Assembly: GCA_039720395.1 (NCBI GenBank)
Contig: CM077822.1
Span: forward strand, 22,279,267 to 22,343,266
Length of the DNA stretch: 64,000 nucleotides
Source of the DNA: Liquidambar formosana
Lineage: Eukaryota; Streptophyta; Magnoliopsida; Saxifragales; Altingiaceae
Direction of reading: 5' to 3'
This document shows positions 1-11,862 of the stretch, piece by piece. The notes below the pieces were generated by a model. It ran no database searches. It was given only the letters and a program-made list of their open reading frames with translations, and was not told where the DNA came from. Numbering within the stretch: the stretch's first letter is position 1; every line of letters starts with the position of its first letter. Position numbers and translations under genes: made by a program.

Positions 1-430
1 AAACGACCCCGTTTTGCGAAACCCAGCTAACAGCGTCAGCCAAAACGCCCTAAGTGGAAGCATTTTCATCCCTTTTCATCCCAGCCATTGGATGTGTCCC
101 TTGGCCACGTGGAGTAATCGCAGCGTCTACTAGAGCGTCTAGTAAAAGCCCCTTACTGGAGCAAATCCAAATCTGCCACCCACCACCCTCCACATAAAGC
201 TTCGGCAAAATTCCAATGAGTATTGTACATGTCTTTATAATTGTGCACCCCTTCCTCTTGTCATGAGGACTCTCAATTTTTGCAGCTCTTTTAAACATAT
301 AATTGAACAATTCTATATTTCTATATACACACTACATCGTCATATCTATCACCTTAATTAAGTCCGTCTCACTAATCATTGGTACGTGGAAAAAATGGTA
401 GGTTAGTGTGATGGTGGATAGAAGTTTTGT
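1..430. other. no gene recognised
   Basis: I find no coding, RNA or transposon signature here. Short open frames on the minus strand resemble no family I know. The stretch could be flank or decayed repeat. Confidence 0.4.
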
Positions 431-550
431 GCTAATGGTCTTATGGCAAAATGGCACTTCTGCCCCCTTATGTGGGAGAGGTCCTAGGTTCAAGTCTTAG
501 TAAGGTATATGTCGTTGTATTGAATTTTTTATCCATTTTTTTTTTTTCAA
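431..550 (+). mobile_element. tRNA-derived SINE-like element
   Basis: The segment begins with ATGGTCTTATGGCAAAATGG, resembling a Pol III A box, and about 50 bp later has AGGTTCAAGTCTTAG, resembling a B box (GGTTCRANNCC). The same layout and wording (ATGGTCTT, then GCACTTCTGC, then a B box, then a run ending TTATCC) recurs at 7207-7314 and 45299-45410, so this is a repeat family and not a tRNA gene. It ends in a T-rich tract. No target duplication was found. Family assignment is inference. Confidence 0.45.
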
Positions 551-609
551 AAAAGAAAAGAATAAAGGTTTTGTCCTTAGAAGTAAGTGTTTCACAGGGA
601 AAAAAAAAA

Positions 610-890
610 ATAATTTGAAGAAGAATAGAGGAAGTTCGCACTCTCAGGGGCACCAATCTCAGGTTACTGAAGGTCAATTGAAGTTAAGTATTTCTTCTTT
701 TTTGGTTTCAGATGGCGGTATCATCAATTGGAATAGAATTTTTCGTGAAGAGTCTTTTGAAAGTGGTTAAAGCTTGTGAACACAAGTGGGTTTGAATTTT
801 GGTCATAATAGAGATCCATGGCTTAATAGGGCTCGTGATTTTGAGGAAAATGAATGGGGTAAATGGGCAGATAGAAGTGTAGAATTTTAG
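610..890 (+). pseudogene. LINE ORF1 C-terminal fragment
   Basis: Aligns by eye with 34890-35163 in the second LINE. Shared landmarks are the serine-rich stretch with TTTCTTC, then VSDGG or VSDQG followed by IINRNK-like residues, and the terminal VEF-stop. Frameshifts and a stop interrupt it. The RRM and DUF4283-like parts seen in the other copy are absent, so the fragment starts well inside ORF1. It ends about 44 bp before the ORF2 ATG, the same order as in the second LINE. Confidence 0.65.
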
Positions 891-933
891 CAGTCGTGTA
901 TTGGGGTGTTTGTTTAGGTGTGCATTTAAGAGG

Positions 934-3900
934 ATGAATGTTATTTCCTGGAATGTAGGGGTTTGGAGAATCCAGTGAAGAAAAGGGCAGTGAAAAAATT
1001 AGTTCGTTCTAAGGCGGTGGATATGCTACTCCTCCAAGAAACAAAATTGGCTGATGTTGATGGTAAATGTATTTGGCAAGTTTGGGGGTGATGCGGATGT
1101 GGAATGGACATCAGTAGCGGCATTAGGGCATCTGGTGGTTTGCTTTTGTCATGGAAGAAGGATATTTTTCAAGTGTTCAGAGATTATTTCCGCTGAAAGG
1201 TATGTGCTGGGAAAAGGATTTTTAGTTTCTAATAATCTAAAGTGTATCTTTGGTAATGTATATGCTTCAAATGAGGAAAGAGCGAGAAAGGAAGTATGGG
1301 ATGAGCTGCTGTCTATTAAGGTTCAATGTCCTGAACCTTGGTGTTTAGGGGGGGACTTCAATGAGGTAAAGTATTTGAATGAAAGGAAAGGTTATGTGAG
1401 CACTGCTGCTGGTATGGCTAGCTTTGGGGATTTTGTTAGAGATATGGGTGTGTTGGACTTTCTGTTAAGAGGGAGGCAATTCACTTGGTCCAATAATTAA
1501 GTGGCGTTGAAGCTAAGCAGACTGGATAGATTTTTGATCTCTCAAGAGTGGCTGATTGAGTTTCCATCATTATGTCAATGGGGATTAAAAGGGCTATCTG
1601 ATCATGCTCTAATTTTGTTGGCAGTGGATAAGTTGGATTGGGGGCCTAGACCATTTAGATTTCTGAATTATTGATTGGGTCATTCTACATTCATGGGTGT
1701 TGTGAAGGAAGCATGGGAGACGGCAGAGGTATCAGGTTGGGCAGGATTTAGAATTTTGAAAAAGTTACAATTGTTGAAAGGTCAGCTGAAGGTTTGGAAT
1801 GAGAATGTGTTTGGTAGGGTGGAGTTTGACTTGAAGAGGGTGGAGGGTATCCTGTATGTTTTAGACTTAGAACAAGAAGGGAGTGATTGGCGAACAGAAG
1901 ATATTTTATTTAAAAAGGGATTATGGGGAGAGTTTTGGCAAAGTCAAGATTAGCAGAAAGCATTTGAAGGCAAAAGTCTAGGATCTCTTGGTTGAGAGAA
2001 GGTGACAGAAATACAAGGTATTTTCATTCGATGGCAGCTTATAGGGGGAGAAAGAACTTTTTGGCTAGTGTTATATTTGAGGGAAGATTATTGGTGGAGC
2101 CGTTAGCCATTAAAGAAGGAGCTTTTGAGTTTTTTTGTGAAAAAGTTTTCTAAGTTAGAGTTTCTTGCAAGACCGACGTTGGATGGGATTTCCTATAGAT
2201 CTTTGGATGGGGCAATGTGGTTAAGCTTGGAAGTTTTGTTCTCAGAAGATAAAATTTGGGAGGCAGTTTTGGATTGTGATGGGAATAAGCCTCCAGAGCC
2301 AGATGGTTTCAATTTGAATTTCGTTAAAAAGTGCTGACCAATTTCAAAGAATGATATTGTTCAGTTTATGGCAGAATTTTACCGTCATGGAAGAATACTT
2401 AAGGGTTTAAATGCCTCTTTTATGGTATTGATACCTAAAGTGGATAACCCTACTGAGTTTGCTGACTTTAGGCCCATTATTCCCATGGGATGCATTTATA
2501 AAATTTTGGCTAAAGTTCTGGCAAATAGACTGCAGAAAGTTCTGCCGGTTATTATTAGCGAGGTTCAAAGTGCTTTTGTGGGCGATAGGCAGATTATCGA
2601 TGGGGTCTTTATTGCAAATGAGGTGATAGACTAGTGGGAAAAAAGGAAGATTAAAGGTCTGCTATTTAAATTAGATTTTGAAAAAGCCTATGATTGTGTG
2701 GATTAGGGATTTTTGGATTACATGTTGGATAGAATGGGGTCTGGTTCAATATGGAGGAAATGGGTGTATGACTGCTTATCGTCTGCAACACTATCTATTC
2801 TCATTAATGGTCTCTGACTAAAGAATTCCAGCTTGAGAGAGTCCTGAGGCAAGGAGATCCAATTTCACCACTGTTATTCCTGATTATGGCATAGGGTTTG
2901 TGTGGAATTCTTATTAAGGCAAAGGAGGTGGGTTTGATTAAGGGGGTGTATGTAGGGGATGGTAACATATGTGTTTCTCACTTACAGTTCGCGGATGATA
3001 TGTTGATCTTTTGTAACGGTGATATTGAGGAAGTTTTGGCAATAAAGAGGTTATTAACTTGCTTTCAAATGGTGTCTGGTCTAAAGATTAATTTTCATAA
3101 GAGTACTATTATTGGGGTGGGTGTGGATGATTTAAGGATTGAGGAGTATGCAAGGAAAGTGTGTTGCAAAATGGGTACGTTACCCATTACATATTTAGGC
3201 TTCCCGTTGGGTGCAAATCCTCGTTCAACAAAGACATGGGAGCCAGTGATTAGAAGGGTGAAGAACAGGTTGGCTGTGTGGAAAGGTAAATACTTATCCA
3301 TGGGTGGCAGAATTACTCTAATTAAATCTGTGTTAGCTAACCTCTCGGTGTACTATCTATCCTTATTCCGGATGCCCATTGGTGTGGCAAATAAAATTGA
3401 GGAGATTCAGAAAAAGTTTTTGTTGGGGGGATGTGCGAGAAAAGGAAGTTGCATCTGGTAAAATGGAAGAATGTTATCAGGGGTAAGACTTTTGGTGGGC
3501 TAGGGATTGGGTCTGTGAGACTGAAGAATGAGGCATTGCTTTGTAAATAGTGGTGGAGGTTTGGTGTGGAGTCAAATGCTCTTTGGAAAAAGGTTATTTG
3601 TGAGAAACATGGGATTGATATTGATTCATGGCTGCTTAGTAAGGTTAAATGGAGGAATCCTTCTAAAATTTGGGAGGAAATATTATATGGTAAAAATCCT
3701 AGTATTTCGGGGTTTGTTTCTTCTAGCTGGGGGATTAGAGTGGGGAATGGGTTGAGAGCAAATTTTTGGTTAGATGTGTGGTTAGATGAAGTGGCGTTGT
3801 GTGTAAGTTTTCCAAGATTGCTCAGAATTGCCATTAATAAGCAGTCTAAGATTTCAGAGATGGGGGCCTGGGTAGGTGATTGTTGGTGTTGGAAATTAGA

Positions 3901-4918
3901 GTTTAGAAGGAATTTATATGTATGGGAGGAACAAGAGAAGGAGCAGTTGACCAATCGGCTAAAATCTGTGTGCTTATGTAAAGAATCCAAGGATCAGATT
4001 GCATGGATAGCAGACCATAAAGGTAAATTCTCTATAAAATCTCTTCAAAAGCAGTTTGAAAAGTCATGTGTTTCTGAAGAGGATTCCTATCTATGTGGAG
4101 TATGGACTGGTTTGGTGCCTTCTAAGGTAGAGATGCATTGGTGGCTAGTATTGCAAGCTAGGATGGCTACTGGAGTGTTTTTGGCCCATATGGGGGTATT
4201 GGTGGAAAGCGATTGTTTATGTGTGTTCTACTAATGAAGTTGATGAAGATGTAGGCCACTTATTTGTACAGTGTGGGTATAGTTAGAATGTTTGGTGCTA
4301 TTGTATGAATTGGTGGGGTGTTCAATGGGCATGTCCAAAATCTGTTTTACAGGTGGCAGTGTGGTGGTTTAGTTCGAAAAAAAGAAATTTAAATAATGGC
4401 TCATGGTTAGCGTTGTTCTTTGCTGGGGTATGGTCTATTTGGCTTGCAAGGAATGATGTTATTTTCAATAGGAAGTGCTATCATTGGGTTGAATCAGCAG
4501 ATTTGGCGATTTTTAGAATGAGTATATGGGTGAAAGCTAAGTTTGAACACTTACGATATTCGATTAATGAATTTAGGTGAAATATTGATGAAGTCAAGAA
4601 GTTTAAAGTTCTGTCTGCTCGAAAGGGTCATAAGGACAACGTGTTGTGGATTCCTCCTATTATTGGGTGGATGAAATTTAATGTGGATGGGTCTTCGTTA
4701 GGTAAACCTGGTGCAGCAGCTATTGGGGGTGTATTGAGGGATGATAGAGGTTGCTTTCGATGCGTCTTCTCTGAGCCGATTGGATCAGCTGATTCAAACG
4801 AGGTAGAAATTTTGGCAATCCTTAAAGCTTTGAAGATTTTTGCAGCTTCGAATTGGCATAACTCATTTAGGCTTATTGTGGAAAGTGATTCTCAGGTGGC
4901 AATAGCTTGGGCAGCAGG
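934..4918 (+). pseudogene. LINE ORF2 (endonuclease, RT, zf-RVT, RNase H), broken
   Basis: ORF2 would nick target DNA and copy LINE RNA by target-primed reverse transcription. Seen in order: an endonuclease start MNVISWNV and QETKL (934-1060), then GGDFNEV (about 1350) and GRQFTWSN (about 1480). RT spans about 2280-3460, with an LIPKVDNP...FRPI block, a YKILAKVLANRL block, KLDFEKAYD (about 2670), GDPISPLLF (about 2855) and the catalytic QFADDM (about 2990). A zf-RVT region covers about 3480-4330. RNase H begins FNVDGSSLGKPG (4678), has a conserved E near 4800 and VESDSQ near 4880, then stops abruptly. Breaks include an early frameshift in the endonuclease and stops near 1498, 1672, 1951, 2335, 2632, 2704 and 2892. 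It is clearly non-functional. Confidence 0.88.
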
Positions 4919-4925
4919 TAAGGTT

Positions 4926-5580
4926 ATTAAACTTCAATTACTTGTTATTGTTACAACCAACCTATTCTATACAGATAGAAAAACCAACGAAAGATGAAAA
5001 ATGGAAATATTACATGAATAGAAACAATTCAAATGAAAATAACAATCAGATCAAATTCTTCGACTCTTCATAATTGTGATTTTTGACACTCCTTTAAATC
5101 TCTATAATTTTTTTTACTTCTCTTGTATTTAACTTTTTATATTTTGTTGATCCCTTACTAGAAAATGAAAGGAAAAGATAAAATCATATCAAGTTAAAAT
5201 AATTCCAATTCTTCTTTTTCTTCTAATTTTCTATTGCAACCAAATAAAGAAAAGTACAATTTCTTATCTATATATATATATATATATATAGTTTTTTCCT
5301 TGATAAAATCCGCAAACCAAATAGATCTTAAAACTCTTGGGAAAAAAAAAAAAAAAAAACAACCTGAGCTTGGAAATGATAGACCATTACATTTGTGAGT
5401 GTCTTATTCCTACAAAACCTCAGGGTCAATTGATAGACTATCACATGTGAGTTCCTTATTCCAACTTTTTATATTCTCGTTTTGGTCCATCCATTCCCAC
5501 ATACCATGCAATGCCCCCCTACATAAATAGTAACAAATTCAAACGACAATAACAATCAAATCAAATTCTTTTATCCATAA
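4926..5580. other. AT-rich spacer with a degenerate direct repeat
   Basis: No gene. A segment of about 50 bp near 5025-5075 (AATAACAATCAGATCAAATT) recurs at about 5536-5585 (AATAACAATCAAATCAAATT). A second similar pair, containing ATAGACCATTACA and ATAGACTATCACA, lies at about 5379 and 5432. A (TA)n tract is at 5268-5290. The repeats may flank an old insertion, but no element type is recognisable. Confidence 0.4.
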
Positions 5581-5805
5581 TTTTAGGGTGAGGCTATTTG
5601 ATTGCACTCCCCATATCCCTTCTTACACTCCCCGCAATTTTTTATTAGACAAACTAACTTTATCCCTCTAATGAAGAAAAAACAAGCGAGGAGGGATAAA
5701 ATTAGAATCGAGGCCTTAGGGGTAATAACTTTATCCACAGGTGCCTTGCTCTTTTTGATGTGTGTCATTTGGATTCAAGTTGATGGGATCTACAAAACTG
5801 TAACA

Positions 5806-5931
5806 CTTCGTTTGTTTGGCTGGAATCTAGGGCAATTAGAATGGAATGAAATGCTCTCTTTTCTCTCATGGTAACTCACCATTCATTCCATTCTATTCTG
5901 ATTTCCTTTTTATTCCGGCCAAACAAAGAAG
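5806..5931. mobile_element. short MITE with ~20 bp terminal inverted repeats
   Basis: The ends read CTTCGTTTGTTTGGCTGGAAT at the left and, reverse-complemented, CTTCTTTGTTTGGCCGGAAT at the right, enclosing only about 85 bp with a second inverted AATGGAATG/CATTCCATT pair. This foldback structure without coding capacity is typical of MITEs. I could not define a target duplication, so the superfamily is open. Confidence 0.6.
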
Positions 5932-6694
5932 GTCTCATAGAAGGAATATTGATTTTCCAAACCTTGTCAATAGTAGCCCTAGATACCCATTGGTTGGCAA
6001 ACCCAAAAAAAAAAAAAAACAAAAGGTCATTTACGCAAGACTGGTTTGACCATCCAAATGAAGATTAAACAATTTAAAATTTTTTACATGATTTGAACTT
6101 TAATTACCCAACTAAAAGTCAAACAGGGTTGAGAGATTAAAATTAGATTTTGCCAACTCTAGCCCTAGGCATACTTATCTGTTTAAAGGCTATTCAAAGA
6201 GCAACAAAACTTGTCCACTGCGCCTCACTTTGAGGACTCTAACCTGCCAGTGTTGCTATTGGCTTACAGCCTAAAAAAGGCTTTACACACTATCACCACT
6301 CTGGACCAACCGCACGTCCTCAACGGCGCCGGCGAGTCAAAAAATAAAAAATAAAAATAAAAATTAAAAAAAAAAGGAGCGAAAGTTGGAATTCATGAAG
6401 ATTGAGAAAGGCACAATAGAGGACTGAACCAAAAAAAAACAGAAAAGAAAGGCATAAAGATAGATTAACAAATTTTGATACATAGGATTACGTGGGGAGA
6501 ATTTAATCGCCAAATCTCAGCGACAAGAGACAGCCACACGGAGCAATCTAAAGTTATTAAAAAAGGCAAAAAGGAAAAAAGAAAAAGGTAAGACTATCAA
6601 AGACTATCAAAGACAGTTGTAATACACCATTGGAACAAAAACAAAGGAAAGGTGCAAGACTATTTTCTGTAGGAGCAATGGTGGGAAGTCCACA
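5932..6694. other. no gene recognised
   Basis: AT-rich sequence with several A-runs (6007-6019, 6341-6375). No open frame with family resemblance, no RNA gene. Its right end (6678-6694) is the left target duplication of the following SINE. Confidence 0.4.
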
Positions 6695-6804
6695 AAGTCC
6701 TTGGTATTAACCTAGTGGTGAGGGAGGATAGGAAAAAAGGGTACGAGTAAGATAAGTTAGGGGTTCAAACCCTTCCCAATATACCAAAAAAAAAAAAAAA
6801 AAAA
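6695..6804 (+). mobile_element. tRNA-derived SINE with poly(A) tail and target duplication
   Basis: AACCTAGTGGTGAGGGAGG resembles an A box and GGGGTTCAAACCCTTCCC a B box, followed by a run of about 20 A. The tail is flanked by a target duplication: 6678-6694 and 6805-6821 match at 15 of 17 positions (ATGGTGGGAAGTCCACA against ATGGTGGAAAGCCCACA). This is LINE-type retroposition of a Pol III transcript. A second copy at about 44795-44899 keeps the right flank but has lost the left flank, which puts the left edge of duplication A/B in or next to this SINE. Confidence 0.7.
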
Positions 6805-7206
6805 ATGGTGGAAAGCCCACATGGCTACCCAGCATTTCTGTTTTCATTAGAAAAATGCTATAAAAAAAAAGATTTGGGTTTTATTGTTCCTCCTACTGTA
6901 CAATATAATTTCCGTTTACTATATATTTTATATTTGTTACACGATTACATGTATACATATAATTGTTAGGAACAGTTTGATGTCTTGCATTATTTTCAGT
7001 AAAAGCTGCTACGTACTCATGGTTTAGCAGCCAAGCTTTGTACTTAAATTATCTCGGTTAACGTGCTGGCTCAAAGTTATCTTCTCATAAATCATTTCTC
7101 CTCCAACCACATTTGCTATCCCCTTGGTTTACCTAAAATAGCCAACTAAACCCCATTTTTTCATCTCCAACGTACTCGCTATTGTTAAGTTAATTTTCAT
7201 CGTTGC

Positions 7207-7314
7207 AATGGTCTTGTGATCTAGTAGCACTTCTGCTCCACTTGCGTAGAGGGAGGCTTTAGGTTTGAGTTTTAGTACAAGTATAATTAATGTAATGAAT
7301 TTCTTATCTACGCT
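7207..7314 (+). mobile_element. tRNA-derived SINE-like element (copy A)
   Basis: Same family as 431-550: ATGGTCTTGTGATCTAGTAG with an A-box-like core, GCACTTCTGCTCC, a degraded B box (AGGTTTGAGTTTTAG), ending before TTATC. Present at the same place in copy B (45299-45410), where the B box is better preserved (AGGTTCGAGTTTTAG). The insertion therefore predates duplication A/B. Confidence 0.5.
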
Positions 7315-8134
7315 ACCAACAAAAATTTGCATTGTTTATTTATTTATTTTACTTACAAATTTTTATACATATTTTTCAAATAATTCTTAATACGTTTGTG
7401 AATAACTCTTGAATTATGAATAATTCCCAAATCCCAAATTCACGACTATTAATTATGAAAGGAACCCATGGAGTGGCTAAGGTGTTAAGAATGCTAACTT
7501 GAGTGATTATAGTACGGGTTGGTCTTTCTTATTGTCAATCCTATGCCCACCAGACCAGATTTTCAACGCTAGCAATATAGCTAGCAAGTGAAACCCTTAG
7601 ATGTGGGTTATAGGGCTACGATATGTTTCAGAGGACCAAAAATACGATGATGAAATAAATTTTCAATTTTTTTTGTTCTACACGTATAAATGAGGAATCC
7701 CACACATGTAACATAAATCAAAGAAGAATCTAAGAGTACATAAAGTTAACCCACACAGTAAAATTATTACTTTCACGGTAAAATAACTTTTCTTTTTGGC
7801 ATTTTCTTGCCCGTGCTTGGAGTCCTAAGATCATTATTTGTGAAACAGGAAGCAATTGAATGGCTTAGATTGATTTACAACAATCAACTCCTTTGTATTT
7901 GAGATTATGATATGCTTAGTTGCATACTTAACGAGTTACTAATTGATTAGATGCTAACTAGAGTTTGACATCTAGGTCCAAAGATTATGATGTACTTACT
8001 AAAATAGATACTTTTTAAGTGAATGATCTTAGGTTTAAGTTTATAAGAAAGCATTGATACCCATTTGTTGATATTGAGGAGTTAGGGGTATGAATTAATT
8101 CTATGGATGGCAAAATAAAAATAAAAACACTTGC

Positions 8135-8381
8135 GGCCCTTTTTGGTAATCCAAATGGAATTATACAATTATGGTGTATTTTGTATAATATTGAAGGTCA
8201 TCTTCAATAAAACTAATTGGAGTCATTTATAAAACATTTTTATTTTGAATTTTTCTTCCCATTTGTAACGAATGACCATCAGATATTGAATTTTCCCATT
8301 CAATATGTGGCATTTTTGCATTTAATACTAAGGAAAATACCAATAATTGTTTTAACTTCCATTTGGACTTTCAAACGGGCC
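8135..8381. mobile_element. MITE with GGCCC...TTTGG ends (copy A)
   Basis: Terminal inverted repeats: left GGCCCTTTTTGGTAATCC and AAATGG, right (reverse complement) GGCCCGTTTGAAAGTCC and AAATGG. About 247 bp, no coding capacity. The GGCCC-TTTGG start resembles Harbinger or hAT MITEs; no clean target duplication is visible. Shared with copy B at 46222-46466, so older than the duplication. Confidence 0.55.
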
Positions 8382-8624
8382 ATTAATAATTGAATTTAAT
8401 TTGTTAGGGTTTGAGTAGAGGATTTTGGTTTATTTTGAGGAATTTTAGGTCATTCCAATTAAGGGCTTGAAGTGAGCTTGGTATTGGATAGATTTTGTTA
8501 AGGGGACAATTATTACTACCCCTCAATATTATTTGCACACCTCACTTATTTTAATTTTTAATGTTCTATAAACTCATATGAATCTAGTGATAAATATAAC
8601 TCATATAATAGTAGTATATCATTT

Positions 8625-8825
8625 TGTATAAATTAGGCTAACTTCGGGTCGGAGCATTGGGATGGGTTTCAAGCCGGGCTAGGCCACAAATCCAAGACCA
8701 AACCTGCCCATCTTAATAACCGGGCAAAGGCTAGGCTTGGCCAAAGCAGGCCTTGGGCTGGGCTTAGCCCATTTTTTTGGGCTAGGCCAAGGCAGGCTAT
8801 AGGCCGATAGGCCAATTTTACACTC
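8625..8825. repeat. GGC-rich patch of alternating GGCTAGGC / GCCTTGGGC words
   Basis: An unusually GC-rich island in AT-rich DNA, built from repeated GGCTAGGC, GGCCTTGGGC and GGGCTTAGCCC words that can fold on themselves. Present in copy B (about 46722-46905). No coding or known element assignment. It lies just beyond the 3' end of the F-box pseudogene. Confidence 0.45.
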
Positions 8826-8915
8826 CTTCCAATCAAGAAGTTCAAAAACTCATACATAAGTAACCAATACTCTATGAAACTACCACATGCTTAGTAACAA
8901 CTTGAGAATTCTGTG

Positions 8916-11260
8916 TCACTCAGAGAACATAACTACTGCATGAGGAGAGATTCTTGGTAAGCTTAGAAATTCTTGAGCCACCAGGAGTAATTCCTCTCGT
9001 GGACATTCCATATGATTACCCCTTCGTGCATTAATAACGATCTTCTCTAGAGTCCTTCCCTTCTCAAGCAGAAACCGTACAAAGTTGACAATCTTCAGAG
9101 TCTTGAGATGCAAAAGCAAACCCTTAGAACTCCCAGATTCTGATGTACAATAATTTTCAAGAAATTTTTCGTCAACTTCACTCCCAGATTCCGATTCCGA
9201 TGTACAGTAGTTTTCAGCACATTTATCGTCAACCTCAATCACACTGTAAAAAAAGATTTCATCAGGCTCAAATTTTGATTCAAATTTTTGAATCTATATT
9301 GTTAACCTCGAAGGGGGTAGGAAAGAAACTAAGACGAGGAATGACTTCTAGTGGTAAATCTCTGATTCATATCATTCTCAAGGAAAAACTTTAACATGCA
9401 CATAGTTCCAATAAAAAACTTCAGTTCCACTAGAAAAGGAACTGTAGCTTATTCTAGGAATCATTTCAACACTAGATAGAGATAGTGGAATCGTAAAACC
9501 ATATGAAAATAGTGGTTATAAATCATTCTTTGCTTAAATTCCTCCCAACCACACCTCAATCAATAATTCTGAAGGCAATAAATGGGAGAATGGTTCAGGG
9601 AAAACACACCTCTAACTTGTAAAGGTCCGCGCCAGGCCATAAAGGGATGTCATGTCTATGACTAATGTCTCCAGATTAAGGCAACTTTCTAGGAAGCCTA
9701 CTATACCAGGGACATCACGTTCCATGTACGTCTCTAGTATTAAACATTTGCACTCGGACATCGGAGAAAACATACCTTTCAACTCCATAATTATTGACAA
9801 AACCTAAGCCCAACAAAGCAAGAAGCAAAAAAAAAAACAAAATTAAATTAGAGCCGAATTATAGGTAAATGTTACCACTAATCTCTATGTAAAAAGTATA
9901 CGCAAGTAGACATTTTCCTAACGATCACCACCTTCAGCAAAAAGTTCAACAAACTGAATGGGATGAAGAGTGTGTGATAACTAAGATGAGTGGAGTTAAG
10001 TCGGACAGGCCATGGCCTAGTTTGGGTTCGATGGAGATTGTACTGTTTCTATTGGTGCATCAGCTTGATGGTGTGCTGCGGTGTCATCTGTAGGACGAGA
10101 GAATGAAGGGAGAGAGGCTGTATCATAGAGGGAAAAAAAACAAAAGAAAAGAGAAGAGGTGTTCGTGAGTGGGAGGGAAAGAAGGGAGAAAGTGGATGGT
10201 ATGACCACTGAGTTTTACTCCTTTTTTGACTTTATCAAAGGGTAATTTGGTCTTTTCAATGCATTATATTGTACTCTGTCCATCCCACCAACATAGACCA
10301 AATTTGACAAAACACACGGTTTAAGAAAAATCAATCATTGCATTGACTTCTCATTATTTCCAAAATACCCTCTCTTACTTATTGTTATTAGGTTGTGTGA
10401 AAAGTAATTCTTGAAATAAGAAAGGGTAGTATAGCAAAATCTAAAAAAAATTAATTTGACATTTTAAAACGTCCAAACATTTTGGGACCAAAAAAGTCGT
10501 AAAAACAGCCTACTAATATCTTTTGAATCACTTCTTCACTCAATTTCGTATACCCAATCAACAAACTCTTGAGCGATTTCCAACTAATTAACCCATTAGG
10601 TGCAACATCGCACCACGTCAACTTCAATGTTGTCATCGATGCATTCGTGTATAAAAAATGAGGCAAGAAGTAACAATAATCTCCAAATCCATATCCACTT
10701 GATAAAACTAGGCAAAGCTCTTCCACATTTGCCCAGGTTGCGATGCGAACCCACGTATCGACGCGGAAAAGATACGAATCATTGTAATGGAAACTGACTA
10801 CAAATTTTTTAATGTTGTAATGCCTATGGGAAAGTAGGGTTTTATCGACAAAGGCAACAAACTTGCGTTGGGGAATAAGCCGCCCCCAGAAGGTGCAACT
10901 AAAACGGAGGTTTGAGACAGAAGTCCAGAGATGTAACCATCTTGGTGATAACATACTGGTTGTTATGGCGTCCTTGGTGGGCAAAAAGGAGAGGATGTGA
11001 AGAAGGATGGAGTCCGTCATGGCACTGATTCGATCTTGTTTTCGGGTTTCTTTTGCCTCGTCGTTTAGGGCGACTGTCGTTGAATTGTGACTACAGCTTC
11101 GATGTTCGCTGTAATCAAAGCTTCTCCCTTTGATGTAACCATGATCACTACTCTTCTCGTTGGAACTTTGGCTTCTTTCCTCCATGATAGAAAACACCTT
11201 CTCTTTATTCCTATAAGTAAAGAGGGGAGTGAAGCAATGTTGATTTACATATGTATCCAA
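8916..11260 (-). pseudogene. F-box/LRR/FBD gene, copy A, broken
   Basis: F-box proteins of this plant type recruit substrates to SCF ubiquitin ligases through SKP1. Exon 1 (about 10511-11260; a second Met at about 11187 is the more typical start) holds an F-box core near residues 80-118 (DRISAMTDSILLHILSFLP, then TSMLSPRWLHLW), followed by LRR-like segments (LTWCDVAPNG, LISWKSLKSL). Exon 2 (about 9600-9800) encodes an LRR piece with SCLNLETLVIDM. Exon 3 (8916-9250) encodes the FBD end with LKTLKIVNF, LEKIVIN and EFLSLPRISP. Damage: a 1.16 kb deletion ends exon 1 early at 10510/10511, removing the LRR end kept in copy B (48636-49800); exon 2 has +2 bp (CCGCGCC against CCGCC in B); exon 3 has 4 extra bases at its start; and 39 bp of FBD present in B are missing. 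A short hybrid protein could still be made from exon 1, but the family architecture is lost. Confidence 0.85.
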
Positions 11261-11477
11261 TTATGTATTGGGAACTAGAGAAAAAACATGACAAACCCAA
11301 ACGAAGCTAGAGAGCAACATTACGCCACCAATGGAGTTTGCCATTTTTTCCTGCGAATGCAATTTTGACATCCCAAGGACCCAGCCATCCCAATACATGA
11401 AACTATTGAGAAAAAAAATAAAAAATGAAAGTATTACCATGACGCACCTTTTTTGTTTAATTAGATCTGGTTTCGAT

Positions 11478-11766
11478 CTATGCCAGGATCAGATCAGATG
11501 CGATGGTGGGGTTGTGCCATGGATTGCCATGGATCAGGGCATGGCATGGAGTGAGATGGCAGGCGCTGAGGACTCGGATCTGAGACTCCATCTCCGCAAG
11601 CTTGTCTCTCGACAAGGGAGACGATGAAGGTGAGAAAAGTAGGGACGGCGATGGCGTCGGCATACGGAGAGGTTTCCGGCAAGAAGAGAGAGAGAGAGAG
11701 AAGAGGAGGAGGAGGTTGAGAAAGTCGTACCAGTAAAGGGGAAAAGGTTAACATGTTGATAGTCAA
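11478..11766 (-). promoter_or_regulatory. upstream region of F-box copy A
   Basis: Directly upstream of the minus-strand F-box gene. It holds nested ATGGATTGCCATGGATC and GGCATGGCATGG words and a (GA)n tract at 11686-11703, which is (CT)n on the gene strand and typical of plant 5' leaders. In copy B this region is split by the copia element at 50792-55519. No TATA box was firmly identified. Minus-strand frames here are proline- and serine-rich low-complexity and I do not call them genes. Confidence 0.3.
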
Positions 11767-11862
11767 AGCATCCTCATTTTAATTTATAAATACAATTTTA
11801 ATCTTGATAAACATTATTATCATTTGGTAACAAATGAAAATTAGATTTTAACTCAAACTCTT

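Larger units (their letters stand above)
600..4925 (+). mobile_element. decayed L1-type LINE, truncated at both ends
   Basis: Non-LTR retrotransposon remnant with the plant L1 order: ORF1 C-terminus, then ORF2 endonuclease, reverse transcriptase, zf-RVT and RNase H. It belongs to the same family as the element at 32926-36503: the ORF1 tails, the ORF2 starts (MNVISWNV here, MRIISWNV there) and the RNase H domains read closely alike. The left edge starts inside ORF1. The right edge falls inside RNase H after the third acidic motif, so the 3'UTR and poly(A) tail are missing. Many stops and frameshifts make it dead. No target duplication can be defined because both ends are lost. Confidence 0.9.

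Noticed and set aside
431..550. A tRNA gene
   Set aside because: Box-like motifs are present but the arms do not fold into a cloverleaf as read, and the sequence recurs as a dispersed family.
3337..3990. 217-codon minus-strand frame
   Set aside because: Antisense shadow of LINE ORF2 (end of RT to zf-RVT).
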